DNA of 9,307 bases from Burkholderiaceae bacterium. Its GTDB lineage: Bacteria; Pseudomonadota; Gammaproteobacteria; Burkholderiales; Burkholderiaceae_E. The stretch lies in NCBI GenBank assembly GCA_019428955.1, contig JAHYJF010000134.1, positions 1 through 9,307 of the forward strand, in the 5' to 3' direction. Below the pieces are notes generated by a model, which had not been told where the DNA came from, did no database searches, and saw only the letters and a program-made list of their open reading frames with translations. Below, in pieces: positions 1 to 6,946 of this stretch (its first letter is position 1; the number at the start of each line of letters is the position of its first letter). The position numbers were made by a program, and so were the translations under genes.

Positions 1-2848
1 CGACAACAAGGGCCAGTTGCTGGCTAGCACCCTGCCCGACGGCAGCCGCCTGGTCTATCAGCGTAACGGGCAGGGGCAGGTGGTGGCGCTCAACCGCCAA
101 ACCATCCAGACGCCCTGGCTGCGCTGGCTGGGCAAAGAGCAAACCCTGGCCCATGGCTTCGAGCGCGATCTGGTGGGCCTCTCCAGCTACACCAGCGGCA
201 ACGGCATTCAAGCCCTGTACCAGCGCAGCGCACAAGGCACGCTGGCCCGCGTGGTCTATCGCCGCTCGATCCCGCGAGCGGCGCTGCAGGCGCGCAGCAA
301 TGCCCCGGCCACGCTCGTGAGCCGCAGCATGCAAGAGACGATCGATCGCCTGTTGGGTATCAGTGTCGCCCATGCGCAGAACGCAGCGTCGGGCGTGGCA
401 ATAACAACATCAGCAGCCATGTCAGCAGCGACAGCGGGCGAACAAAAGAACGCGCCACCCGGCGCCCTGGGTCTGCCCACCGACCCGCAAGCCCTGATCG
501 ACCACCGTTACCTCTGGAGCGCCGAGGGCCATTTGTTGCTGAACCAGCAGCGCGCGGGTTTGCCCAGCGAGCACACCCAGCACAGCCACGCCTACGACGT
601 GCAAGGCCGTCTGGTGGCCAGCGTGCTGGCAGGTGGTGCCGGTGTGGATGAAAATGACCGCTCGGGCGCGGTGAACCCCGTGAGCCTCACCAGCGCAGCG
701 GTCAAAGAGCAAGGCGTCTGGCGCTACGCTTACGACGCCGGCCAGCGCCGCGTGCTCAGCCAGCAAGGGGCCGCCGAACAGACCGACCTCATCACCGGCA
801 CTCAGCGCAGCCAGTTCCAGGGCGGCAGCCACCGTCTCATCCAGGGCGTCAACCCAGCCACCTACAACGCCAACGGCCAGCCCGAGCGGGTGGGCAGCCG
901 CGAGTACGTCTGGGATGCGCTGGGCCGCCTGCTCGAGGTGCGGCAAGAAGCCAGGCCGCTGGCGCAATACCAGTACGACCACCGGGGCCTGCGCAACAGC
1001 AAACAGGTGTTCAGCCCTGCGGGTACCCAAACCACGCACACCCTCTACGACGAAAGCCGCCAGCCCCTGGCCGAGCTCGACGCAGAGGGCCGCATCACCC
1101 GCCAGTACGTCTACCTGGCCGACATGCCGCTGGCCGTGATCGACAGCGCGCAGGGCCAGCGCCTGGCACCAGAACAACCCGGCGTGGCGCAACTCCTCGC
1201 CGACCTGGGGCGGATCGTGCAGAGCTGGCTGAGCAGCAACGAAGGCCTCGTCTGGCTGCACACCAACCACCTGGGCGCCCCCGAAGCTGCCACCAACGCC
1301 CAGGGCCAGACCGTCTGGCGCGCGGCTTATGCGCCGTTTGGGCAGGCACAGATTCGCTTAACGGGAAGTTCATCCAACAGCGGCTTCACGCTGGCCCTGC
1401 GCCTGCCCGGTCAGCTGTTCGACGCTGAAACCGGCCTGCATTACAACCGCCAGCGCTACTACGATCCAGCCCTGGGCCAGTACCTCACCCCCGACCCCCT
1501 GGGCACGCCCGACGGCCCCAACCCCTATGCCTATGTGGCGTTCAACCCGCTCACCCACATCGACCCCGATGGGCTGGTGTTGTTTGCGTTTGATGGCACG
1601 GACAATTCCAACGACGACAGAGAAATCGACCGCCTGAACGGTGCGCCCACCAACGTGGATATCTTCCAACGGGCCTACCTCGACGGAGATGCGAACTACG
1701 TCTCCGGCGTAGGCGCCATCCATTTCGAGAACGGGCGGGTCAACTACCTCGGCGTGGCCTATGCCGACATCCAGCCCACTGGCTTTGGCCCTGTGCCCGA
1801 TCGCGGGGGCAACTTCACCGGGCGCGAGCGCATCGAGCGCATGTGGAGCTACCTGATCGACGAGGCCGAGGCCGCCGACAACGAAGAGGTGATGCAGATC
1901 GACATCGTGGGGTTCAGCCGGGGCGCCGCGCAGGCCCGCGAGTTTGCAAACCGCGTGGCCGCCGCCCAAAGGCTGCGCAATGGTGTGAGCGTCATTGAAT
2001 ACCGAGCCACCGACCGCGCGACAGGCCAGCAAGTCACGCGTTGCCAGCGCGTCAATCTGCGCTTCATGGGCCTGTTTGACACCGTGCTCAGCACGGACCT
2101 GGGCACCGGAGCGCCTTACCGCATGGGCATACCCGCGGCGTTCCAGAACGTGGCCCACGCCGTGGCGCTCAACGAGTATCGCAGCCAGCCTTATGCCTGG
2201 AACGTTTTGGGGTACCCCTTGAACGCAGCGTTTTGGGACAGCACCCGGCGCAACTTGCCCCAAGCCTTGCACCAAGGCGGCTTCCCGCTGGAGTCCATCG
2301 GCGCGAGTTCCAGCACGCCCGGCCAGGTGCGCATCGAGTTGGGCTTCATCGGCGCGCATGCCGACATTGGTGGCGGCTACCGCGATGACAACAGCCTCTC
2401 GCTGGTGGCCTTGAGCTGGATGGTGGCGCAGGCACGCGCCGCTGGCGTCACCATGTACAACCCACCACCGATCAACGAAACCCGCAACTCCGCCTTGCAC
2501 GACCAGAGCAATGCGCTGCGCATCGGCGACCCGCGCAACTCGCCCGTGGTGACGGTGGAAGTCCCGCTCCTCGATGGTGGCACCATGACCACCACCGAAC
2601 GCCTCGTCGCCGAAGACCGACAGGTGCGCGGCGCTGTCAGCGGTGCCACCCAGCGCAGCATGGGCTTTGGCAACAACAGCATGACCAGCGCCGACACGCA
2701 CCCGTACATCACCTACAATCCGCGCACGGTAGGCAGCTACGCCGGCATGACCTCCAATATCACCGGCACGGTGGACATGGTGGGCTACATGGCCTGGCTG
2801 CGCGGTGCGGGCTATTGCTTTGCCGACGACGCGTGCGATGATTTCTAG
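1..2848 (+). CDS. Rhs-family type VI secretion effector with C-terminal DUF2235 (Tle1-like) lipase domain, 5' truncated by window
   Basis: The frame is open from nt 2 (codons for DNKGQ precede the first possible start), so the gene begins outside the window. What is visible is the end of the Rhs shell: YD-type repeats such as YDVQGRL, YDAGQRR, VWDALGRL and YQYDHRGLR (about nt 500-1000), then the LHTNHLGAPEA segment (from about nt 1255) and the Rhs core ending LHYNRQRYYDP, DPLG (nt 1493-1504) and DPDGL (nt 1562-1576). In the Rhs family the DPxGL motif marks the boundary to a variable toxin. Here the toxin starts with FAFDGTDN and is a DUF2235 alpha/beta hydrolase. Ser is in GFSRG (codon 1916-1918), with a probable Asp in FDTV (2078-2080) and a probable His in GAHADIGGGY (2357-2359). 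Known Tle1 proteins of this fold are phospholipases that act on target-cell membranes. Phospholipid hydrolysis and T6SS delivery are inferred, since no VgrG or chaperone gene lies in the window. Two lipoprotein genes follow as likely immunity. Confidence 0.9.
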   Translation, partial: DNKGQLLASTLPDGSRLVYQRNGQGQVVALNRQTIQTPWLRWLGKEQTLAHGFERDLVGLSSYTSGNGIQALYQRSAQGTLARVVYRRSIPRAALQARSNAPATLVSRSMQETIDRLLGISVAHAQNAASGVAITTSAAMSAATAGEQKNAPPGALGLPTDPQALIDHRYLWSAEGHLLLNQQRAGLPSEHTQHSHAYDVQGRLVASVLAGGAGVDENDRSGAVNPVSLTSAAVKEQGVWRYAYDAGQRRVLSQQGAAEQTDLITGTQRSQFQGGSHRLIQGVNPATYNANGQPERVGSREYVWDALGRLLEVRQEARPLAQYQYDHRGLRNSKQVFSPAGTQTTHTLYDESRQPLAELDAEGRITRQYVYLADMPLAVIDSAQGQRLAPEQPGVAQLLADLGRIVQSWLSSNEGLVWLHTNHLGAPEAATNAQGQTVWRAAYAPFGQAQIRLTGSSSNSGFTLALRLPGQLFDAETGLHYNRQRYYDPALGQYLTPDPLGTPDGPNPYAYVAFNPLTHIDPDGLVLFAFDGTDNSNDDREIDRLNGAPTNVDIFQRAYLDGDANYVSGVGAIHFENGRVNYLGVAYADIQPTGFGPVPDRGGNFTGRERIERMWSYLIDEAEAADNEEVMQIDIVGFSRGAAQAREFANRVAAAQRLRNGVSVIEYRATDRATGQQVTRCQRVNLRFMGLFDTVLSTDLGTGAPYRMGIPAAFQNVAHAVALNEYRSQPYAWNVLGYPLNAAFWDSTRRNLPQALHQGGFPLESIGASSSTPGQVRIELGFIGAHADIGGGYRDDNSLSLVALSWMVAQARAAGVTMYNPPPINETRNSALHDQSNALRIGDPRNSPVVTVEVPLLDGGTMTTTERLVAEDRQVRGAVSGATQRSMGFGNNSMTSADTHPYITYNPRTVGSYAGMTSNITGTVDMVGYMAWLRGAGYCFADDACDDF

Positions 2849-2863
2849 GTTTACCCACCCGAC

Positions 2864-2868
2864 AGGAG
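2864..2868 (+). promoter_or_regulatory. Ribosome binding site of first immunity candidate
   Basis: AGGAG lies 7 nt before the ATG at 2876, within the 27-nt gap after the Rhs stop codon. It supports that start and suggests co-transcription with the effector gene. Confidence 0.7.
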
Positions 2869-2875
2869 CGCCCCG

Positions 2876-3592
2876 ATGTCCCAGGCCCCACAGCAGTACT
2901 CCAGACGACGCGCTGGCGCGATCATGCTCACAGCCTTGGCTGGCCTCATCAGCGCCTGCAGCGCGGGCAACCCCGCACTGGAATACCAGCGCACCCTGGA
3001 AGCCAAGATGACGCCGGAAGAGAAGGCCTGGCGAGCGCGCTTTCACGATATCAATGGTTACGAGTTTGTGATGGACGCGATCGAACCAGTCAATGGAGTC
3101 GACGTTTTCAATGAGAACAATCGAAGTGTCACGGGCGCAGCTCTCTTCAGCCCGAAAAGAAGACTTCGAATGGGCTCCGGCTCCAAGTACGGCGTGCCCC
3201 GTTTCTACCGGGTCACCTGGCGCGAGGGCGATCCCCAGCGCAACAACGTGCCGCGCGACATGAGCAAGATCGCGATGGAGCCCAATGGCACCTTCTCCGG
3301 CGGCAAGGTGGTCGGCGACTACATCGTGCCGGTGGCCGAGCGCATCCCCGACGAGCTGCTGGCCGAGATGCGCCAGCGCAGGCTGGGCTTGCGCATCAAG
3401 CTGCGCATCCACCCCGAGGGTGTTTTGCTGGGCTGGGATCTGCAAGGTCCCCCAGGCACGGGGCCAAACTATGGGAAATACACCATGGCGGGCGGTGATT
3501 TTCAGGAAGCGGACATCTACGACGGCAAGCCGCTGCGCATGGGCTGGTACATCCACCCGCGCACCAAGGAGCGCATCGAGACGGATTTCTGA
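2876..3592 (+). CDS. Putative lipoprotein, candidate immunity protein for the Rhs lipase
   Basis: This 238-aa protein has an N-terminal region with RRR, a hydrophobic stretch and a lipobox ISAC with the lipidated cysteine at residue 28. It should therefore be anchored in a membrane facing the periplasm. No catalytic motif is visible. The mature part contains a GVPRFYRVTWREGD segment, GDYIVPVAERIPD (residues 147-159), an LRIKLRIHPEGVLLGWDL strand-rich segment and a C-terminus GWYIHPRTKERIETDF. It begins 27 nt after the effector stop and is probably in the same transcript. Immunity proteins of Tle lipases are commonly periplasmic or lipidated, so immunity is inferred from position, localisation and the paralog behind it. 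The layout (WR.. strand, then ERIP, then a GVLLGWD strand) is reminiscent of DUF2931-type lipoproteins, but I cannot confirm the family. A twin-arginine signal is possible but the motif is poor. Confidence 0.8.
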   Translation: MSQAPQQYSRRRAGAIMLTALAGLISACSAGNPALEYQRTLEAKMTPEEKAWRARFHDINGYEFVMDAIEPVNGVDVFNENNRSVTGAALFSPKRRLRMGSGSKYGVPRFYRVTWREGDPQRNNVPRDMSKIAMEPNGTFSGGKVVGDYIVPVAERIPDELLAEMRQRRLGLRIKLRIHPEGVLLGWDLQGPPGTGPNYGKYTMAGGDFQEADIYDGKPLRMGWYIHPRTKERIETDF

Positions 3593-3620
3593 GTGATGGG
3601 GTGATCTTCTTGCTCTTCAT

Positions 3621-3647
3621 GGCTTCATTCTCTCAAGAGTTGAAGCC
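3621..3647 (+). other. Stem-loop between the two lipoprotein genes
   Basis: GGCTTCA (3621-3627) pairs with TGAAGCC (3641-3647), and a short inner CTC/GAG stem may form in the 13-nt loop. It lies 29 nt after the stop of the first lipoprotein gene. It lacks a following T-run, so it is at best a weak terminator or an mRNA processing or stabilising structure. Confidence 0.35.
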
Positions 3648-3701
3648 TCCTCAAAACCCGGGGCGGTTCAATGGCCTTACCAACCTGACGGTACAGTAAG
3701 C

Positions 3702-4322
3702 ATGAAAAACACCGCGCCAGAGCCTGACTTTATGAAACGCAAACTACTAACCTTGCTTGCAAGCGTGCCCATGTTCACGGCGTGCAGTGCTAATAGTGGC
3801 AACTTTAGCACTGACTCAGAAGATGTACGCTTGCGGAAGAAGTTTCGCGGGATTTATGGGCTGGTGTTAAGGATTGATGCAACCTCACCTAAGCATGGGG
3901 TAATCATCAGCAACGATACGGGGCGGGTCATTGATACACCTTCGATCCTGGCCCCGAAAGGCGGCGGTTCCCTGGCCTATACCGACAACTCCATGCCAGT
4001 CCCCAAGGCCATTCGTGCGACATGGCGAGTAGGGAAATTTGAACAAAAAGCAGGGGGGGGCGGTTGGGTAGGAGGCACCATCATCGGCGACTACACTGTA
4101 CCAGTGGCGGAGCGTATTCCAGACAGCATTCTCGACTACATTCGAGAAAACGGAGGCACCCTGCGCCTAAAAGTCAGGCTCATGGATGACGGGGTTTTGA
4201 TTGGGTGGGATGTGGAAAGACGTATCCACAAGGGTTCGTGGTGCATTAAATCATCCGGCGAAACCTGTTTCCAGATTGAGTACTTCATACCCGGTGGTGA
4301 CCTTCTCGAAACTAAATATTGA
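3702..4322 (+). CDS. Second putative lipoprotein, paralog of the preceding immunity candidate
   Basis: This 206-aa lipoprotein has lipobox FTAC with cysteine 28 when read from the ATG at 3702. An inner ATG at 3732 would give a more classic signal peptide starting MKRKLLTLL with the cysteine at residue 18. Neither start has a strong Shine-Dalgarno. I chose 3702 because its cysteine then falls at the same residue as in the upstream paralog. Paralogy is clear: GDYTVPVAERIPD (residues 129-141) matches the neighbour's GDYIVPVAERIPD, and LRLKVRLMDDGVLIGWD matches LRIKLRIHPEGVLLGWD. The C-terminus differs (EYFIPGGDLLETKY, with two extra cysteines in SWCIKSSGETCFQ). The gene is less GC-rich than the Rhs gene and its neighbour. 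Codons for AGGGGW include eight consecutive G (4053-4060). It may be an orphan or accessory immunity gene against a related lipase toxin; this is inference. Confidence 0.75.
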   Translation: MKNTAPEPDFMKRKLLTLLASVPMFTACSANSGNFSTDSEDVRLRKKFRGIYGLVLRIDATSPKHGVIISNDTGRVIDTPSILAPKGGGSLAYTDNSMPVPKAIRATWRVGKFEQKAGGGGWVGGTIIGDYTVPVAERIPDSILDYIRENGGTLRLKVRLMDDGVLIGWDVERRIHKGSWCIKSSGETCFQIEYFIPGGDLLETKY

Positions 4323-4340
4323 CCAAGGTCACCCATGATA

Positions 4341-4360
4341 AAAGCGATGCCATCCGCTTT
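4341..4360 (+). terminator. Weak hairpin just after the second lipoprotein gene
   Basis: AAAGCG (4341-4346) and CGCTTT (4355-4360) form a 6-bp stem with an 8-nt loop, starting 18 nt after the stop codon at 4322. There is no proper T-run on the + strand, so terminator function is only a possibility. Confidence 0.25.
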
Positions 4361-4417
4361 AGTAATCAAAGGGGTCAGCTTCTAGTAATCACTCACGAAA
4401 AAACAATGATTCATTTC

Positions 4418-4439
4418 CACTACGACTTTAGTCGTAGTG
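4418..4439. repeat. Perfect 9-bp inverted repeat (hairpin) upstream of the surface lipoprotein gene
   Basis: CACTACGAC (4418-4426), loop TTTA, GTCGTAGTG (4431-4439). It is preceded by a small palindrome AATGATTCATT (4405-4415). Both lie in the non-coding stretch 4323-4599, where I see no convincing gene. No T-run follows on the + strand. The hairpin could be an operator, a REP-like element or an mRNA structure; the sequence alone does not decide. Confidence 0.5.
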
Positions 4440-4586
4440 CAGTTGCTCTATGTCCCCCGATGGCTTCGAACGCATATTCTTGCCTCCGCGATGACGCTCA
4501 AATTTACTTCGGCGTTACTCCTGTTTTTTAGTTGCGCTTCAGGAGCAGGTTTTGGAAGTTGAAACAATTCATGTTATGGATTACTT

Positions 4587-4590
4587 GAGG
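4587..4590 (+). promoter_or_regulatory. Ribosome binding site deciding the start of the TbpB-like lipoprotein
   Basis: GAGG sits 9 nt before the ATG at 4600 and favours that start. The competing TTG at 4552 also has an upstream AGGAG (4541-4545), and an ATG at 4576 would add a KKR-rich N-region, so the start is not fully settled. Confidence 0.5.
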
Positions 4591-4599
4591 AAAAAACGA

Positions 4600-5619
4600 A
4601 TGAACCGTTGTGTCAATTTGGCATTCACGTTGCCGATTTTGCTGTCTGGTTGTTCGGGTGGGGGTGGCAGCCCGGCATTATTTCTAAATGGCCCCGCTCC
4701 TAATGCGGTAGCGACAGAATCTACAATGCCGGCTGGTGTCTCGGTGAGCTCAGCGGCCGAATTGGACAATCAGGGTAATGTTTCGGTGGATGGTCACACA
4801 ATTGATCCGGATTTCAGCTTAGCCACCGTAGGCACTATTGGCAGATATGGCACCACCGGGAATGTGACCAAGGTCACTACCACTGGCATCAATACAGCCA
4901 TTGGTGGAAACACGCAGACAATTACTCATGGATCGGGCGGCGAGGTCATCGAAAATAGCGCCGATTTTGTAACTGCGTTCAATGACTCGGGATCGCCAGA
5001 ATGGCTTCGAACCAAGGTCATGGGTTTTGCAACGTCGTTGGCTGATCCGGCTACTCCCGGTGATATCTCGGGATCCTCGGCGTTGCCTTATCAGGCCAGC
5101 TATCTAACCTTTGGTGCGTGGTCAAACTGCAGTCCGTTGTGCCAACCCCCTGTCACGGTGGGTTTCTTTGTGTTTGGGGACGCCACGCAACCGAACAACA
5201 TCCCGTCAGTTGGTACGGCCACATATAGCGGATTCGCGAGAGGTCTTGCCAACGATCAGGAATATGAGCATTTTGCCGGCGGGAGTTCACAAGAATGGCA
5301 CAGCCAGGCGAACATGAAGGCTGAAACCAATTTTTTCACCCGCACAATTGAGTTTTCCACCACGGGCACTGTAGTCCCTGTCACGAATGCGGACACAAAT
5401 GTGACCAATGTTGTATCTACCCCCCAGTTGGACATGGCCGGTACACTGTCCTATACGTCCAGCGTTAATCTTTTCAGTGGGACAGTTACCGATGCTGGCG
5501 GCCGAGCCGGCACCGCCACTGGGCGCTTTTACGGACGCGCCGCCGAGGAAATCGGTGGGGTGTACTCGATTGGCGCTCCGGACAACGGCCATGTCGGCGT
5601 CTTTGTAGGCAGTAAATAA
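4600..5619 (+). CDS. Surface lipoprotein with TbpB-like C-terminal beta-barrel, likely Slam client
   Basis: Read from ATG 4600 this is a 339-aa lipoprotein: signal peptide MNRCVNLAFTLPILLSGC with lipobox LSGC (Cys18), followed by a glycine-rich tether SGGGGS. The C-terminal half shows hallmarks of the TbpB/factor H-binding-protein type barrel: ASYLTFGAW, IPSVGTATYSGFARG, and near the end GRFYGRAAEEIGGVYS. These are typical of 'transferrin-binding protein-like solute binding' lipoproteins, which sit on the cell surface and capture host proteins, haem carriers or other ligands. The ligand here is unknown. Cys177 and Cys181 (NCSPLCQ) could form a small disulfide loop. The next gene encodes a Slam-type translocon, the known exporter of this class, separated by 52 nt, so a two-gene operon is likely. 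No TonB-dependent receptor is seen in the window. The family call is firm; the ligand cannot be guessed. Confidence 0.85.
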   Translation: MNRCVNLAFTLPILLSGCSGGGGSPALFLNGPAPNAVATESTMPAGVSVSSAAELDNQGNVSVDGHTIDPDFSLATVGTIGRYGTTGNVTKVTTTGINTAIGGNTQTITHGSGGEVIENSADFVTAFNDSGSPEWLRTKVMGFATSLADPATPGDISGSSALPYQASYLTFGAWSNCSPLCQPPVTVGFFVFGDATQPNNIPSVGTATYSGFARGLANDQEYEHFAGGSSQEWHSQANMKAETNFFTRTIEFSTTGTVVPVTNADTNVTNVVSTPQLDMAGTLSYTSSVNLFSGTVTDAGGRAGTATGRFYGRAAEEIGGVYSIGAPDNGHVGVFVGSK

Positions 5620-5671
5620 ACAAACCATTAGCTTGACCCCACGCCAAGGCGCAGGTTATTTCGCCTTTCCC

Positions 5672-6946
5672 ATGAATCGATTATTCACGACATTGTGCTG
5701 CGTAATGATGCCTCTGCTTGTGCACGCATCTGATCTTGAAACACAGCTTTCAGTAGCGCAAAAGCTCCTGGCCGCAGAAAGTTACCCTGAATTGGAAGCC
5801 GTGCTGGGTCCACTGCTGGCTCAACCTGTTCAGCCGCTTGAAGCCCTGTTTTTGTCCGGTGTAGCTGCTATGCGGCGGGGTGACTATCAGCGTGCGGTTT
5901 TACGCTTTCGCACCATGCTTGTACGCGATCCCACGCTGATCCGACCGCGTTTGGAATTGGCGCTCGCGTTGCAAAACTCCGGTGAGCGCGAAGCGGCGAA
6001 ATATCACTATGAGCAGGTGCTGTCTGCTCCGCTGCCAGATGCGGTCAAGTGGAACATCTACAGACAACTGGGCGACATTCGCGCGAGGAGTCCCTCCTTG
6101 AAGCTGACGCTCGAAATCGCCAGTGACACCAATCCCCAGCAAATCACCAGCAGCAAGGTTGTCATGATTGGTGGTCTTCCATATACATTGACTGATACAA
6201 GTCAGGGTAATCTGAAATGGGGGGTGGCGGCGGCAGCCGAGTTGCACTATCCGCTACCTGACGCTCCCGACTGGTTTGCCCAAGGCTATGGCTTGGCTTA
6301 TGAATATCCTGGGCGTGATCTTGACAATTTGTATGGTCAGGCGAGCTTCGGCAAACGCTTTGAGTGGGGGCTCGATGAAATCACGCTGTCTGCTGGCGGC
6401 CATGTGTCGGCCTATCGGGATCGTCGCCAATATACAGGTTGGCTTGCACGCGCGACAGGGCTATGGGTTATGTCCCCCAAGCTGGCCTGGCTTGGAGAGG
6501 CGTCGGTCAAAACCTATGAATATCCCCGCTTGCGGTTTCTAAATGGAGAACTCAGCGTACTGAATATGTTTGCGGTGCTCATCCCTAACCCGACTCGTCG
6601 CTGGGAACTGGGAGGAGGGCTGGCGCACTATTCGTCAGCAGAGGACGCTTATAGCTATTGGCAACCGAGCGTGAGTGCACGCGTGTCGCAGGAATGGCCC
6701 GGCGGCTGGATTACCGGAATGCGGGTGCAGGCACAGCAAGCAAAATACAGAGCGCCTGATCCGTTTTTTGGTCTTGTTCGCAAAGACACCGAAGGACGTG
6801 TTGAATTGGACGTGCTGAACCGAAAAATCCGGTGGTGGGGTTTTTCGCCCCAGTTGATGTTTGGATACGTCAAGCGCCAATCCAATCTGGAAATCTATCG
6901 CTACGACCGCACTTACAGTCGCGTCGGTCTGTCGACCTCTTTTTGA
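5672..6946 (+). CDS. Slam-type surface lipoprotein assembly modulator (TPR plus DUF560 outer-membrane barrel)
   Basis: This 424-aa protein starts at ATG 5672 with signal peptide MNRLFTTLCCVMMPLLVHA cleaved before SDLE. An upstream TTG at 5633 is in frame but would spoil the signal peptide. Residues about 20-135 are helical with TPR-like units (LFLSGVAAMRRGDYQRAVLRF, then PRLELALALQNSGEREAAKY). From about residue 145 the protein turns into alternating beta strands, beginning with the ASDTNPQ segment that resembles the start of Slam barrels, and it ends in SRVGLSTSF with a terminal Phe as expected for a BAM-inserted outer-membrane protein. Slam proteins move lipoproteins with TbpB-like barrels across the outer membrane, and such a lipoprotein is encoded directly upstream. 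The protein is somewhat shorter than the neisserial Slams. No strong Shine-Dalgarno is seen, so translation may be coupled or weak. Confidence 0.88.
   Translation: MNRLFTTLCCVMMPLLVHASDLETQLSVAQKLLAAESYPELEAVLGPLLAQPVQPLEALFLSGVAAMRRGDYQRAVLRFRTMLVRDPTLIRPRLELALALQNSGEREAAKYHYEQVLSAPLPDAVKWNIYRQLGDIRARSPSLKLTLEIASDTNPQQITSSKVVMIGGLPYTLTDTSQGNLKWGVAAAAELHYPLPDAPDWFAQGYGLAYEYPGRDLDNLYGQASFGKRFEWGLDEITLSAGGHVSAYRDRRQYTGWLARATGLWVMSPKLAWLGEASVKTYEYPRLRFLNGELSVLNMFAVLIPNPTRRWELGGGLAHYSSAEDAYSYWQPSVSARVSQEWPGGWITGMRVQAQQAKYRAPDPFFGLVRKDTEGRVELDVLNRKIRWWGFSPQLMFGYVKRQSNLEIYRYDRTYSRVGLSTSF

Noticed and set aside
422..1270. Minus-strand open frame opposite the Rhs repeats
   Set aside because: Antisense shadow of the Rhs coding sequence with no recognisable product.
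2900..2960. Twin-arginine (Tat) signal in the first immunity candidate
   Set aside because: RRR precedes the hydrophobic stretch, but the expected aromatic/hydrophobic residues after the arginine pair are missing, so an ordinary lipoprotein signal is the simpler reading.
1370..3556. Very long minus-strand open frame (728 codons) opposite the Rhs toxin and first lipoprotein
   Set aside because: It spans two well-supported plus-strand genes, has a composition-driven His/Val/Ala-rich sequence without any domain, and is an expected shadow of GC-rich coding DNA.
4319..4531. 70-codon plus-strand open frame overlapping the stop of the second lipoprotein
   Set aside because: It starts with TTG without a ribosome binding site, covers the hairpin and palindrome region, and its product resembles nothing I know.
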